From Hespellia stercorisuis DSM 15480 (GTDB lineage Bacteria > Bacillota > Clostridia > Lachnospirales > Lachnospiraceae): a DNA stretch of 64,000 nt. Numbering within the stretch: the stretch's first letter is position 1; the number at the start of each line of letters is the position of its first letter. Shown in pieces: positions 36,679 through 43,950 of this stretch. The DNA is taken from contig NZ_FQZY01000012.1 of assembly GCF_900142165.1 (NCBI RefSeq), forward strand, positions 35,761 to 99,760, read 5' to 3'. The notes under the pieces were generated by a model that was given only the letters and a program-made list of their open reading frames with translations, searched no databases and had not been told where the DNA came from. The position numbers were made by a program, and so were the translations under genes.

Positions 36679-38118
36679 ATGTATGATGTAATTATTATTG
36701 GAGCCGGTGTATCAGGAAGTGCAGTGGCGAGAGAATTGTCGAGATACAAGGTGAGAGCCTGTGTACTGGAAAAAAATGAGGATGTCTGTACCGGGACATC
36801 CAAGGCAAACAGCGGAATCGTTCACGCGGGATATGATGCGGCGGAAGGCAGCCTGATGGCGAAGCTGAATGTCCGCGGAAATGAGAGGATGGAGCAGTTG
36901 TCAAAGGATCTCGATTTTCCATTCAAACGGGAAGGATCACTCGTAATCTGCCTCCACGAGGAAGATCGCGAAAAGCTGGAAAAGCTCTATGAACGTGGAA
37001 TGAAAAATCAGGTTCCGGGACTGCGGATTCTGGAGCGGGAGGAAGTGCTGGCTATGGAGCCGAATGTATCGGACAATGTGGCAGCGGCACTCTTTGCACC
37101 GACTGCGGGAATTGTGTGCCCTTTTGGACTGAACATTGCTCTGGCGGAAAATGCCAATGCCAACGGTGTAGAATTTTATTTTGATACTGAGGTGAAAGAA
37201 ATCAGCCCCATTGAGGGCGGGTATGAGATTCGGACAAATGACAGAATTTATCAGACCAGATATGTGGTCAATGCAGCTGGTGTTTATGCAGATACATTTC
37301 ACAATATGGTCAGCGAGCACAAGATTCACATTACACCGAGACGAGGGGACTACTGTCTGTTGGACAAGAGTGCCGGAAATCATGTGGGCAGAACGATCTT
37401 TGCACTGCCGAATGAGAAGTACGGAAAAGGTGTGCTGGTGACACCGACTACTCACGGGAATCTGCTGGTAGGGCCGACTGCGGTGGACATTGAGGACAGG
37501 GAAGGCGTCAACACTACAAGAGAGGGCCTGGATAATCTGATGGAAAAGGCGGGACTGAACGTGAAAAATCTTCCCATGCGTCAGGTAATCACGTCATTTG
37601 CGGGACTGCGCGCCCACGAGGATCATCATGAATTTATCATTGAAGAACTGGCAGATGCTCCGCAGTTTATCGACTGTGCGGGAATCGAGTCGCCGGGGCT
37701 GAGCAGCTGCCCGGCCATTGGTGAGATGGTGGCGGAAATCCTGCGGGAAAAGATGAAGCTTCAGCCGAATCCCGATTTTGTCGGAACGCGGAAAGGAATT
37801 TTAAATCCAGAGACTCTGACAAAAGAAGAGAGAGTACAGTTGATCAAAGAGCAGCCGGCGTATGGCAATATCGTATGCAGATGTGAGATGATCACAGAGG
37901 GGGAGATCATCGATGCCATCCGCCGTCCTCTGGGTGCAAAGTCACTGGATGGGGTAAAGCGGAGAACGAGAGCCGGTATGGGACGATGCCAGTCCGGATT
38001 CTGTTCCCCGAGGACCATGGAGATCCTTGCAAGAGAACTGTCCGAAAATATTGAGGATATTACCAAATCAGGCGGCAATTCAAAGATTGTGGTCGGCGTG
38101 AACAAAGATTCATTTTAG
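36679..38118 (+). CDS. GlpA-like FAD-dependent oxidoreductase with [2Fe-2S] BFD domain
   Basis: A 479-residue DAO-family flavoprotein, probably the catalytic subunit of an anaerobic glycerol-3-phosphate dehydrogenase. The FAD loop IIGAGVSGSAVARELSRY is at the N-terminus. A BFD-type [2Fe-2S] domain at about 395-455 has cysteines in CRCEM and CQSGFC. Together with the following flavoprotein and DUF1667 gene, this forms the three-gene set often found next to glpK in Clostridia in place of a single-chain GlpD. AAAAGGAG precedes the start. The 192-bp gap to glpK contains short hairpins, with GAGT/ACTC arms near 36517-36550, but no clear terminator. Confidence 0.88.
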   Translation: MYDVIIIGAGVSGSAVARELSRYKVRACVLEKNEDVCTGTSKANSGIVHAGYDAAEGSLMAKLNVRGNERMEQLSKDLDFPFKREGSLVICLHEEDREKLEKLYERGMKNQVPGLRILEREEVLAMEPNVSDNVAAALFAPTAGIVCPFGLNIALAENANANGVEFYFDTEVKEISPIEGGYEIRTNDRIYQTRYVVNAAGVYADTFHNMVSEHKIHITPRRGDYCLLDKSAGNHVGRTIFALPNEKYGKGVLVTPTTHGNLLVGPTAVDIEDREGVNTTREGLDNLMEKAGLNVKNLPMRQVITSFAGLRAHEDHHEFIIEELADAPQFIDCAGIESPGLSSCPAIGEMVAEILREKMKLQPNPDFVGTRKGILNPETLTKEERVQLIKEQPAYGNIVCRCEMITEGEIIDAIRRPLGAKSLDGVKRRTRAGMGRCQSGFCSPRTMEILARELSENIEDITKSGGNSKIVVGVNKDSF

Positions 38119-38221
38119 GAAATGATGGTGCCTGCGTAGCTGCAGGATGTTCATGAGCAAGTAGCAGAGCGGATTGCGAATGTCCGCTTTACTCTGCACA
38201 ATAATCAAGGAGGAAATACAG

Positions 38222-39841
38222 ATGAAAGCATATGATATAATGAGCGCAAGTGAGACACCGTGCTTGCACGAGTGGCGAACAGCGAATGGCGATCATGATA
38301 GCTGCAAAGCAGCGTCAAGCACTGAAAGTGCGAATCATGATATAATGAGCGCAAGTGAGACACCGTGCTTGCACGAGTGGCGAACGGCGAATGGCGATCA
38401 TGATAGCTGCGAAGCAGCGTCAAGCACTGAAAGTGCGAATCATGATATAATGAGCGCAAGTGAGACACCGTGCTTGCACGAGTGGCGAACGGCGAATGGC
38501 GATCATGATAGCTGCAAAGCAGCGTCAAGCACTGAAAGTGCGAATTATGATATTGTGATAATCGGCGGAGGACCGGCCGGACTTGCGGCGGCTGTATCCG
38601 CGAAGAAAAACGGATGCGAGAGCATTTTAATCTTAGAGAGAGACAGAGAGCTGGGCGGAATCTTAAACCAGTGTATCCACAACGGATTCGGGCTCCATAC
38701 TTTTAAGGAGGAACTGACGGGACCGGAATACGCAGCGAGATTTATCGAACAGGCGAGGGAACTGGGTATCGAATACAAGTTGAATACAATGGTCATGGAC
38801 ATTTCCCATGAGAAAACAGTCACCGCAATGAACCGTACCGATGGATTGTTTGAGATCCAGGCGAAGGCGGTCATTCTGGCCATGGGCTGCAGAGAGCGTT
38901 CCCGCGGGGCACTCAATATTCCGGGCTACAGACCTGCGGGGATCTTTTCCGCGGGAACGGCACAGCGTCTGGTGAACATGGAAGGGTACCTTCCGGGCAG
39001 AAAGGTTGTGATCCTGGGTTCCGGTGATATTGGGTTGATCATGGCGAGACGAATGACATTTGAGGGCGCAAAAGTACAGGTCGTAGCGGAGCTGATGCCA
39101 TTTTCGGGCGGCCTGAAACGAAATATCGTGCAGTGTCTGGACGATTACGATATTCCGCTGAAGCTGAGCCACACCGTGGTGGACATCCGCGGCAGAGAAC
39201 GTGTGGAGGGTGTGACCATCGCCCAGGTGGATCCTCACGGAAAGCCGATTGCAGGAACAGAAGAAGAGTACGAGTGCGACACGCTGCTGCTGTCCTGCGG
39301 ACTGATTCCGGAAAATGAGCTGTCAAGCGGTATGGGAATCGATATGAATCCGGTGACTTCAGGACCGAATGTTAACGAAAGCCTGGAGACGAACATCGAG
39401 GGGGTGTTTGCCTGTGGAAATGTACTTCATGTACATGATCTGGTCGACTTTGTGTCTGAGGAGGCAACGGCAGCAGGGAAAAATGCGGCGCAGTATGTAC
39501 AGACAGAAAGTGACCGGAATGCTTGTGCTGCCGAAAAGGCTGAGACGAATCAGAGGAATGCATCAGAACAAATTACCCTGAATCCAATTGACGGAGTGCG
39601 CTACACAGTGCCCCACACTATCCGTATAGATCGCATGAGCGATACGCTCACGGTCAGGTTCCGTGTGGGAAATGTTTACAAAAACTGTTACGTAAGTGCA
39701 TATTTTAATGATGAGAGAGTCATTCACAAGAAACGTCCGGTGATGGCTCCCGGGGAGATGGAAGACATCAAGCTGTCAAGAGAAAAACTGGAGTCATTCC
39801 CGAATCTGAAGACGATCACAATTAAAGTGGAGGAGGCCTAG
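38222..39841 (+). CDS. GlpB-like NAD(P)/FAD-dependent oxidoreductase with N-terminal repeat insertion
   Basis: A 539-residue flavoprotein. The native fold begins at about residue 109 (YDIVIIGGGPAGLAAAVS, dinucleotide loop). A second dinucleotide loop (VVILGSGDIGLIMARR) is near 260, and a C-terminal substrate/iron-cluster linker domain follows. It probably passes electrons from the GlpA-like dehydrogenase. The oddity is the N-terminus: after MKA come three tandem 35-residue units (YDIMSASETPCLHEWRTANG...) encoded by 105-bp DNA repeats, absent from normal family members. The start at 38222 has AAGGAGG upstream, so the insertion is translated if the start is used. The reading frame is intact. 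Confidence 0.85.
   Translation: MKAYDIMSASETPCLHEWRTANGDHDSCKAASSTESANHDIMSASETPCLHEWRTANGDHDSCEAASSTESANHDIMSASETPCLHEWRTANGDHDSCKAASSTESANYDIVIIGGGPAGLAAAVSAKKNGCESILILERDRELGGILNQCIHNGFGLHTFKEELTGPEYAARFIEQARELGIEYKLNTMVMDISHEKTVTAMNRTDGLFEIQAKAVILAMGCRERSRGALNIPGYRPAGIFSAGTAQRLVNMEGYLPGRKVVILGSGDIGLIMARRMTFEGAKVQVVAELMPFSGGLKRNIVQCLDDYDIPLKLSHTVVDIRGRERVEGVTIAQVDPHGKPIAGTEEEYECDTLLLSCGLIPENELSSGMGIDMNPVTSGPNVNESLETNIEGVFACGNVLHVHDLVDFVSEEATAAGKNAAQYVQTESDRNACAAEKAETNQRNASEQITLNPIDGVRYTVPHTIRIDRMSDTLTVRFRVGNVYKNCYVSAYFNDERVIHKKRPVMAPGEMEDIKLSREKLESFPNLKTITIKVEEA
38232..38546. repeat. Three tandem 105-bp repeats inside the flavoprotein gene
   Basis: Three units (38232-38336, 38337-38441, 38442-38546) are almost identical; I see differences at two internal positions plus the junction base. 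Each unit is 35 codons, so the frame is kept. Each holds three small hairpins: GCAAG...CTTGC, GCTGCAAAGCAGC and GCACTGAAAGTGC. The unit is bounded by the native TATGATAT, which is duplicated at each junction. Confidence 0.97.
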
Positions 39842-39843
39842 AG

Positions 39844-40224
39844 ATGGAGACAAGAGAATTGATATGTATCGGCTGTCCTATGGGCTGCCAGCTTACGATA
39901 GAGATGAATGACACAGAAGTGGTCAGTGTGGCGGGAAACACCTGCCCGCGTGGCGAGACATACGCAAAAAAAGAAGTGACGAATCCAACCAGAATCGTGA
40001 CCTCCACAGTGCGGGTGGAAGGCGGCGAGATGGACATGGTTTCCGTGAAGACCCGGGAGGATATCCCGAAGGGGAAGATCTTTGACTGCGTGCATGCGCT
40101 GAAGAACGTGACGGTGGCTGCACCGGTGAATATCGGGGATGTTGTTCTGAGAAATGCTGCGGGAACGGGAGTCGATATTGTGGCTACCAGAAATGTGGGA
40201 GTGCCGAATCAACACGGGAATTAA
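39844..40224 (+). CDS. DUF1667 domain protein (molybdopterin-oxidoreductase-like small subunit)
   Basis: A 126-residue protein of the DUF1667 family. It begins with the cluster-like motif LICIGCPMGCQL and continues with NTCPRGETYAKKE, four cysteines resembling the iron-sulfur segment of molybdopterin oxidoreductases. It is encoded 2 bp after the GlpB-like gene, and this association with GlpA/GlpB-like flavoproteins is common in Clostridia. A role as electron-transfer subunit is inference. GGAGGCC at the end of the previous gene supplies the ribosome site. Its last codons are inside a long hairpin. Confidence 0.87.
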   Translation: METRELICIGCPMGCQLTIEMNDTEVVSVAGNTCPRGETYAKKEVTNPTRIVTSTVRVEGGEMDMVSVKTREDIPKGKIFDCVHALKNVTVAAPVNIGDVVLRNAAGTGVDIVATRNVGVPNQHGN

Positions 40225-40282
40225 CTGAGAAAGAGAGGCTTGGGCTGTCGGCCGAACCTCTCTTTCTCAGTTAATTCCCGTG
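40213..40282 (+). terminator. Perfect 26-bp inverted repeat at the end of the glycerol cluster
   Basis: Arms 40213-40238 and 40257-40282 are perfectly complementary over 26 bp with an 18-base loop. The left arm contains the DUF1667 stop codon. There is no T-run after it, so it may act as an mRNA 3'-end barrier or bidirectional terminator (the stem contains an AGAAAGAGAGG purine run) rather than a standard terminator. Confidence 0.7.
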
Positions 40283-40301
40283 CTGGTCTACGAAGCGTAG
40301 A

Positions 40302-40330
40302 TTGCTTATTCGGAAAGAGAACGATATACT
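40302..40330 (+). promoter_or_regulatory. Promoter of the GIY-YIG gene
   Basis: TTGCTT (40302-40307) and TATACT (40325-40330) are spaced 17 bp, 20 bp before the start codon. Confidence 0.5.
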
Positions 40331-40349
40331 GCTTAATGAGGTGAAAAAA

Positions 40350-40694
40350 ATGGATACAAAACGAAAAAAGGAGCTTTTACAAGAATGGAAAGACAGACGT
40401 CCCGAGATGGGAGTAATTTCGATTCACTGTAATGCAACGGGCGAAACATTTTTGGGGAGCTCGAAAGACACAAGAGCAGATTTTAACAGCAATCGTTTCA
40501 AGCTGACACTCGGTGGACACCCAAACAAACATCTGCAAGAACTCTGGAATGTATATGGGGAAAGCAGCTTCGATTTTTCCACTATAAAAATTCTTAAATA
40601 TGAAAATCCGCAGAAGGATCATACGGAAGAACTGGAAAAAATAAGAGAACAATGTTTGACAGAGGATACGAAAGCGAGGAAAATATGGAAGTGA
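40350..40694 (+). CDS. Stand-alone GIY-YIG domain protein
   Basis: A 114-residue protein of the small GIY-YIG nuclease family. The two name-giving motifs appear as GVISI (about 22-26) and FLGSSKD (about 36-42). They are followed by the NKHLQELWNVYGESSFDFSTIKI segment seen in this family and a charged helical tail. There is no DNA-binding domain or partner methylase, so its target and role are unknown. The start at 40350 follows GAGGTG; an in-frame start at 40302 lies inside the promoter. Whether the catalytic Arg and Glu are all present needs a structural alignment. Confidence 0.8.
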   Translation: MDTKRKKELLQEWKDRRPEMGVISIHCNATGETFLGSSKDTRADFNSNRFKLTLGGHPNKHLQELWNVYGESSFDFSTIKILKYENPQKDHTEELEKIREQCLTEDTKARKIWK

Positions 40695-40811
40695 ACAAAG
40701 ATACCGTGATCGTGACAGAAGGGGATTGTCACATTGACGGATGAAAACCGGATTCGCATTATGTTCTGATTTCAACAGATATGTTATCATAGTTGAAGGG
40801 AGGTGAACCAT

Positions 40812-41423
40812 ATGGACTGTACGAAAATTGGAAAGCTAATAGCAGATCTGCGGAAAGAAAAAGGAATGACACAGAAAAATATAGCAGACGCACTTGGCGT
40901 GCAAAATAAAACGGTGTCAAAATGGGAATGTGGATTAGGCTGCCCGGACTTGGCCTACTGGTCAGACCTTTCAGCGATTTTTGGCGTTGACATGGCACAA
41001 ATGATGGAAGGAGAAATTACATCAAACAAGCCGGACAATGGAAACATCGATAAAATTCATTTTTATGTCTGTCCGACCTGTGGAAATATATTAGTGAGTA
41101 CAGGCAGTGCATCTGTTTTCTGCTGTGGCCGGAAATTAGAGTATCTGAGATTGGCGGAAAAGGCAGAGCAGCTTGATCTGTCAGTAGAAGAAAGCGATAT
41201 CGATTACTATATAACGTTTGATCATCCGATGGAAAAAGCCCATTATATCTCTTTTGCAGCATATGTCAAGAGTGACAGAGTCTTGCTGAACCGGTTGTAT
41301 CCGGAACAAAGCCCTGCCTTTCGCATTCCGATAAGTGCCGGGGGAAAATTATATTTGTATTGTGTCAATCATGGATTGACGGTGTATTCGAATTTCTGGA
41401 CAAAGCAGAATTGGAAGATGTGA
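40812..41423 (+). CDS. XRE-family HTH regulator fused to a desulfoferrodoxin-like domain
   Basis: A 203-residue protein in three parts. Residues 1-60 are an XRE/Cro helix-turn-helix (MTQKNIADALGVQNKTVSKWE). Residues 84-110 resemble the desulforedoxin iron site: C87, C90, C104 and C105 in VCPTCGNI and FCCGRK. Residues 120-195 resemble the superoxide reductase site: H138 and H144 in DHPMEKAHYI, and C184 and H187 in CVNHG. The histidine usually found before this (HVP motif of desulfoferrodoxin) is L121 in my alignment by eye. An iron-based redox or oxygen sensor that controls transcription is the natural inference. The ATG at 40812 follows GGGAGGTG. Confidence 0.82.
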   Translation: MDCTKIGKLIADLRKEKGMTQKNIADALGVQNKTVSKWECGLGCPDLAYWSDLSAIFGVDMAQMMEGEITSNKPDNGNIDKIHFYVCPTCGNILVSTGSASVFCCGRKLEYLRLAEKAEQLDLSVEESDIDYYITFDHPMEKAHYISFAAYVKSDRVLLNRLYPEQSPAFRIPISAGGKLYLYCVNHGLTVYSNFWTKQNWKM

Positions 41424-41437
41424 AAGGGGAGATAAGG

Positions 41438-41538
41438 ATGAGTTTGTAGAAAAAATATGCAGAATCATTCGGGAAAATCCGGATGCCGATGCAGAGGAGA
41501 TTTTGGTGAAAGTAGAAAAGAGCAGATCAGGAGCGTAA
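41438..41538 (+). pseudogene. Frameshifted small reading frame after the HTH gene
   Basis: An ATG at 41438 with a purine-rich site (GGGGAGATAAGG) hits a stop after three codons. The -1 frame from 41431 reads 35 coding-like codons (DKDEFVEKICRIIRENPDAD...) to a stop at 41536. This looks like a small gene broken by a single-base shift; the product is not recognised. Confidence 0.35.
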
Positions 41539-41622
41539 GCTCGATGAACAGGCCGTATCGTATGATAAGTTTACGATTACAAATTACGAATGATTTCCAC
41601 AGAACAACATGTAAGAGAAACA

Positions 41623-41658
41623 AAAAGCTGTCCCCACTAACCAGGGGGGACAGCTTTT
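41623..41658. terminator. Bidirectional terminator between the HTH gene and pspC
   Basis: A perfect 13-bp stem AAAAGCTGTCCCC / GGGGACAGCTTTT with a 10-base loop, A-run on one side and T-run on the other, serves the convergent transcripts. Confidence 0.9.
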
Positions 41659-41665
41659 CACAGGT

Positions 41666-41860
41666 CTAAAAGGATTCCGGTGCATCCGGGATAATCACTG
41701 CGGCGATAAAATAAGCCAGGATTCCGGTTCCCGTGCATGCCAGCAGTATCAGTCCCAGACGGATGAGTGTAGCATCCACACCAAAGTATTCTCCGATTCC
41801 CCCACATACACCACAGATCATTTTGTTGTTCCTTGAACGGTATAATTTTTTATCACTCAT
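41666..41860 (-). CDS. PspC domain protein
   Basis: A 64-residue PspC-domain membrane protein: KKLYRSRNNKMICGVCGGIGEYFGVDATLIRLGLILL, then a hydrophobic helix (ACTGTGILAYFIAAVIIP). PspC proteins anchor or sense envelope stress in the phage-shock and LiaFSR-like systems. It lies 46 bp downstream of the DUF4097 gene on the same strand and ends at a terminator, so it is probably the last gene of the PadR module. AAAGAAAGAAGG is the ribosome site region. Confidence 0.92.
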   Translation of the reverse strand: MSDKKLYRSRNNKMICGVCGGIGEYFGVDATLIRLGLILLACTGTGILAYFIAAVIIPDAPESF

Positions 41861-41906
41861 AGTTTTGTCCTTCTTTCTTTAAAATATAATGTTGAAATGT
41901 TGATTT

Positions 41907-42857
41907 TTATTTCTTAAAAGAAACATCCACATCGCCCATGCCACAGTCGATATCGCAGGTGGCACTCGTATGGTTGTCAATCTTCTTGTGAACACCTATA
42001 CCAGAGAATTTCTCGTTCCCGAGTTTTACACTTCCGGCTCCGCAGGAGATATTGTAACTATAATCAGACTGCGCGTTGGTGCAGGAAAGTGTCACCTGTC
42101 CCATGCCGCATTTGATATCCAAATCCTGAGAGGCAGCTCCGCTCAATGTAATCTGACCGGCACCACAGTCGATGTCAAGCTCCTGTACCTTGAAGCTGCC
42201 AACAGTGGCTGTTCCGGCACCGATGTCGATGCTCAGAGAGTTTGCGTTCAGTGTATCAATATCCAGAATACCGCCGTCGATGGAGAAGTCGGCCTCATCG
42301 AGAGAGTAGTTTTTCGGAAGATAGATGTACAGCGTTCCTGCATCTACATTCCCCGGGATTTTATGATTGGTTTCAATATATAATTCTCCCCCGTCCTCAT
42401 CGTTGTCTGCTTCGATGGAGAGTCCCAGTTTGGAGTTTACAGTACTTCCGTCAACGCTGACTTCTTTGCCATCGTAGGTTTCCACGGATACTACAAGGGC
42501 GGTGGCGTCGATCTCGATGGAAGAGATATTGGAATAAGTGTTTCCGTGATTGGAAGTGTGGTTCTGGGTCTGAGTGCTGTCGTGTTCATCATCCGAATCA
42601 TGGGAACTGCCGTCGTTGGAATCATAGGTGCTTTCGCTCGCGAGCCCGGCGTTATCATCCGAATCATCCGCGTCGTCGAGTCCGGTAATCTCTCTGGCCA
42701 GTTCCCTGGCATCATAGGTGTTGCGGCTTGTGAAAGAGTAGGTGTTCCACATGGAGACAGGGTTCCCGCCTAACGCCAGTCCGGTCACCAGAAGTGTAAT
42801 TCCAAGTACTGCGACAACGCCGCAGGAAATCCAGAATATTTTCCAGCCTTTTTTCAT
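41907..42857 (-). CDS. DUF4097 beta-helix membrane-anchored protein
   Basis: A 316-residue protein with an N-terminal transmembrane helix (WISCGVVAVLGITLLVTGLALGG, about 7-29), an acidic low-complexity Asp/Ser linker (about 70-115) and a C-terminal DUF4097 repeat region. That region has regularly spaced short beta units such as LSIDIGAGTATVGSF, LDIDCGAGQITLSGA and LDIKCGMGQVTLSC. The domain lies outside the membrane by prediction. Function is unknown; in this gene group it belongs with envelope stress sensing. The start at 42857 has AAAGGCGG upstream; a longer ORF start at 42887 lies inside the preceding gene. Confidence 0.87.
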   Translation of the reverse strand: MKKGWKIFWISCGVVAVLGITLLVTGLALGGNPVSMWNTYSFTSRNTYDARELAREITGLDDADDSDDNAGLASESTYDSNDGSSHDSDDEHDSTQTQNHTSNHGNTYSNISSIEIDATALVVSVETYDGKEVSVDGSTVNSKLGLSIEADNDEDGGELYIETNHKIPGNVDAGTLYIYLPKNYSLDEADFSIDGGILDIDTLNANSLSIDIGAGTATVGSFKVQELDIDCGAGQITLSGAASQDLDIKCGMGQVTLSCTNAQSDYSYNISCGAGSVKLGNEKFSGIGVHKKIDNHTSATCDIDCGMGDVDVSFKK

Positions 42858-42858
42858 A

Positions 42859-43548
42859 TTATAGCACCGCCTTTCCCTTGTGAACAATTTTTCTGAAAAT
42901 ATTTACGAAGAAACGAAACATTGCCGGGTAAACAATAAAGCAAAGCTTTACAGTGCCTACAGTTGCAATCAGTCCGATAACAAAAATCAGGATACCCGTT
43001 CCGCAGGTGAAGATGGCGGTCGGAAATGCGACTGCAATTTTGGTCAGCCCCATGATGATGAGAATAAAACCTGCCAATGTAATTGCGGCGGCCCCGCACA
43101 CGAGACCGATGAAAAGACCGATAATTGCGAATGTAATTCCAATTACGGCGCCCGCGACTCCGGTGAGGACCGGCCATGCGACAGAAGCGACAGCCAGGGC
43201 AATCAGAATAATTAAAATAATTTTTATGATCGAGTTGGTCTGTGTATTGCTGCCTTGCGCGCCATCCTGTGTTCTGGCGGCCGGAGCTTCTTTTTCAGCG
43301 AATCTCGGGTCAGTGTATCCTGTCTCGCTAAATTCACCGTCCTCGCTGTTGTCGTGATCTCTCAGTCCTGCTTTGATCGTGGCAGCTACTTTTTCCGGAC
43401 TCACCAGTTCCTTGATGATAGTATCCTCGTTTTCCGGACCGGCATCGTTGAAATACTCCCGGTAATATGTCATTGCTTCATTGCGCTCTTCTGTAGAAAT
43501 ATCCTGCAGCAGCGATTCTAATTTTATCATAAAATCTGTGCGGTTCAT
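42859..43548 (-). CDS. DUF1700 family membrane protein
   Basis: A 229-residue protein with the DUF1700 N-terminal helical region (FMIKLESLLQDISTEERNEAMTYYREYFNDAG), which forms an HAAS-like fold, and several hydrophobic segments after residue 108 (Ile/Ala/Gly-rich, about four helices). DUF1700 proteins are typically encoded beside PadR regulators and are thought to bind them at the membrane. The start overlaps the PadR gene by 4 bp (ATGA), and the next gene begins one base after its stop. Confidence 0.87.
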   Translation of the reverse strand: MNRTDFMIKLESLLQDISTEERNEAMTYYREYFNDAGPENEDTIIKELVSPEKVAATIKAGLRDHDNSEDGEFSETGYTDPRFAEKEAPAARTQDGAQGSNTQTNSIIKIILIILIALAVASVAWPVLTGVAGAVIGITFAIIGLFIGLVCGAAAITLAGFILIIMGLTKIAVAFPTAIFTCGTGILIFVIGLIATVGTVKLCFIVYPAMFRFFVNIFRKIVHKGKAVL

Positions 43549-43868
43549 GATGTAGTCCCCCCTTCAAATAATTGGCTGATCTTTTCTGAATAGCTTTTCC
43601 ATTCTGACCTGTATAGATTCAATTGCGCTACACCGCGGTCTGTCACTTTATAGTACCTGCGGTTTCTGCCGTCAAACTGCATATCGTAGACTTCAAGACA
43701 GTCATCCTTCTGCAATCTGCGAAGCACAGGGTACAGTGTGGATTCCGATACATCGATGGCCATCCTGACATCCTGGGTAATGCGGTAGCCGTAGGTTCCT
43801 TCTTTTTCGCGGGACACAACGGCAAGTACAATCGCATCCAGAAGGGCGGCTCCAGTATTAAATACCAT
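43545..43868 (-). CDS. PadR family transcriptional regulator
   Basis: A 107-residue PadR repressor: winged helix with LDAIVLAVVSREKEGTYGYRITQDV, ESTLYPVLRRLQKDDCLEVYDMQF and NRRYYKVTDRGVAQL. It heads the PadR-DUF1700-DUF4097-PspC transcript. AAAGGAGTG precedes the start. The promoter just upstream has three AATATT-centred near-palindromes, consistent with self-repression. The inducer is unknown. Confidence 0.93.
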   Translation of the reverse strand: MVFNTGAALLDAIVLAVVSREKEGTYGYRITQDVRMAIDVSESTLYPVLRRLQKDDCLEVYDMQFDGRNRRYYKVTDRGVAQLNLYRSEWKSYSEKISQLFEGGTTS

Positions 43869-43911
43869 GCAATCACTCCTTTGCTATGAACAATATTGTT
43901 TTGTTATTGAT

Positions 43912-43940
43912 ATTATATGACGTATAATATTGTTTGTCAA
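43912..43940 (-). promoter_or_regulatory. Consensus promoter of the PadR module with candidate operators
   Basis: On the minus strand TTGACA (43935-43940) and TATAAT (43912-43917) are spaced exactly 17 bp, a perfect consensus. ACAATATTGT-type sequences occur at about 43889-43900, in the spacer (43924-43933) and at 43941-43950, bracketing the promoter. Confidence 0.85.
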
Positions 43941-43950
43941 TACAATATTG

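Noticed and set aside
38232..38546. CRISPR-like array
   Set aside because: Three direct repeats exist, but they are contiguous 105-bp units without spacers, lie in frame within a gene, and no cas genes are near.
41457..41669. 70-codon open frame after the HTH gene
   Set aside because: It runs through the bidirectional terminator and has a basic, patternless composition; a frameshifted remnant in another frame explains the region better.
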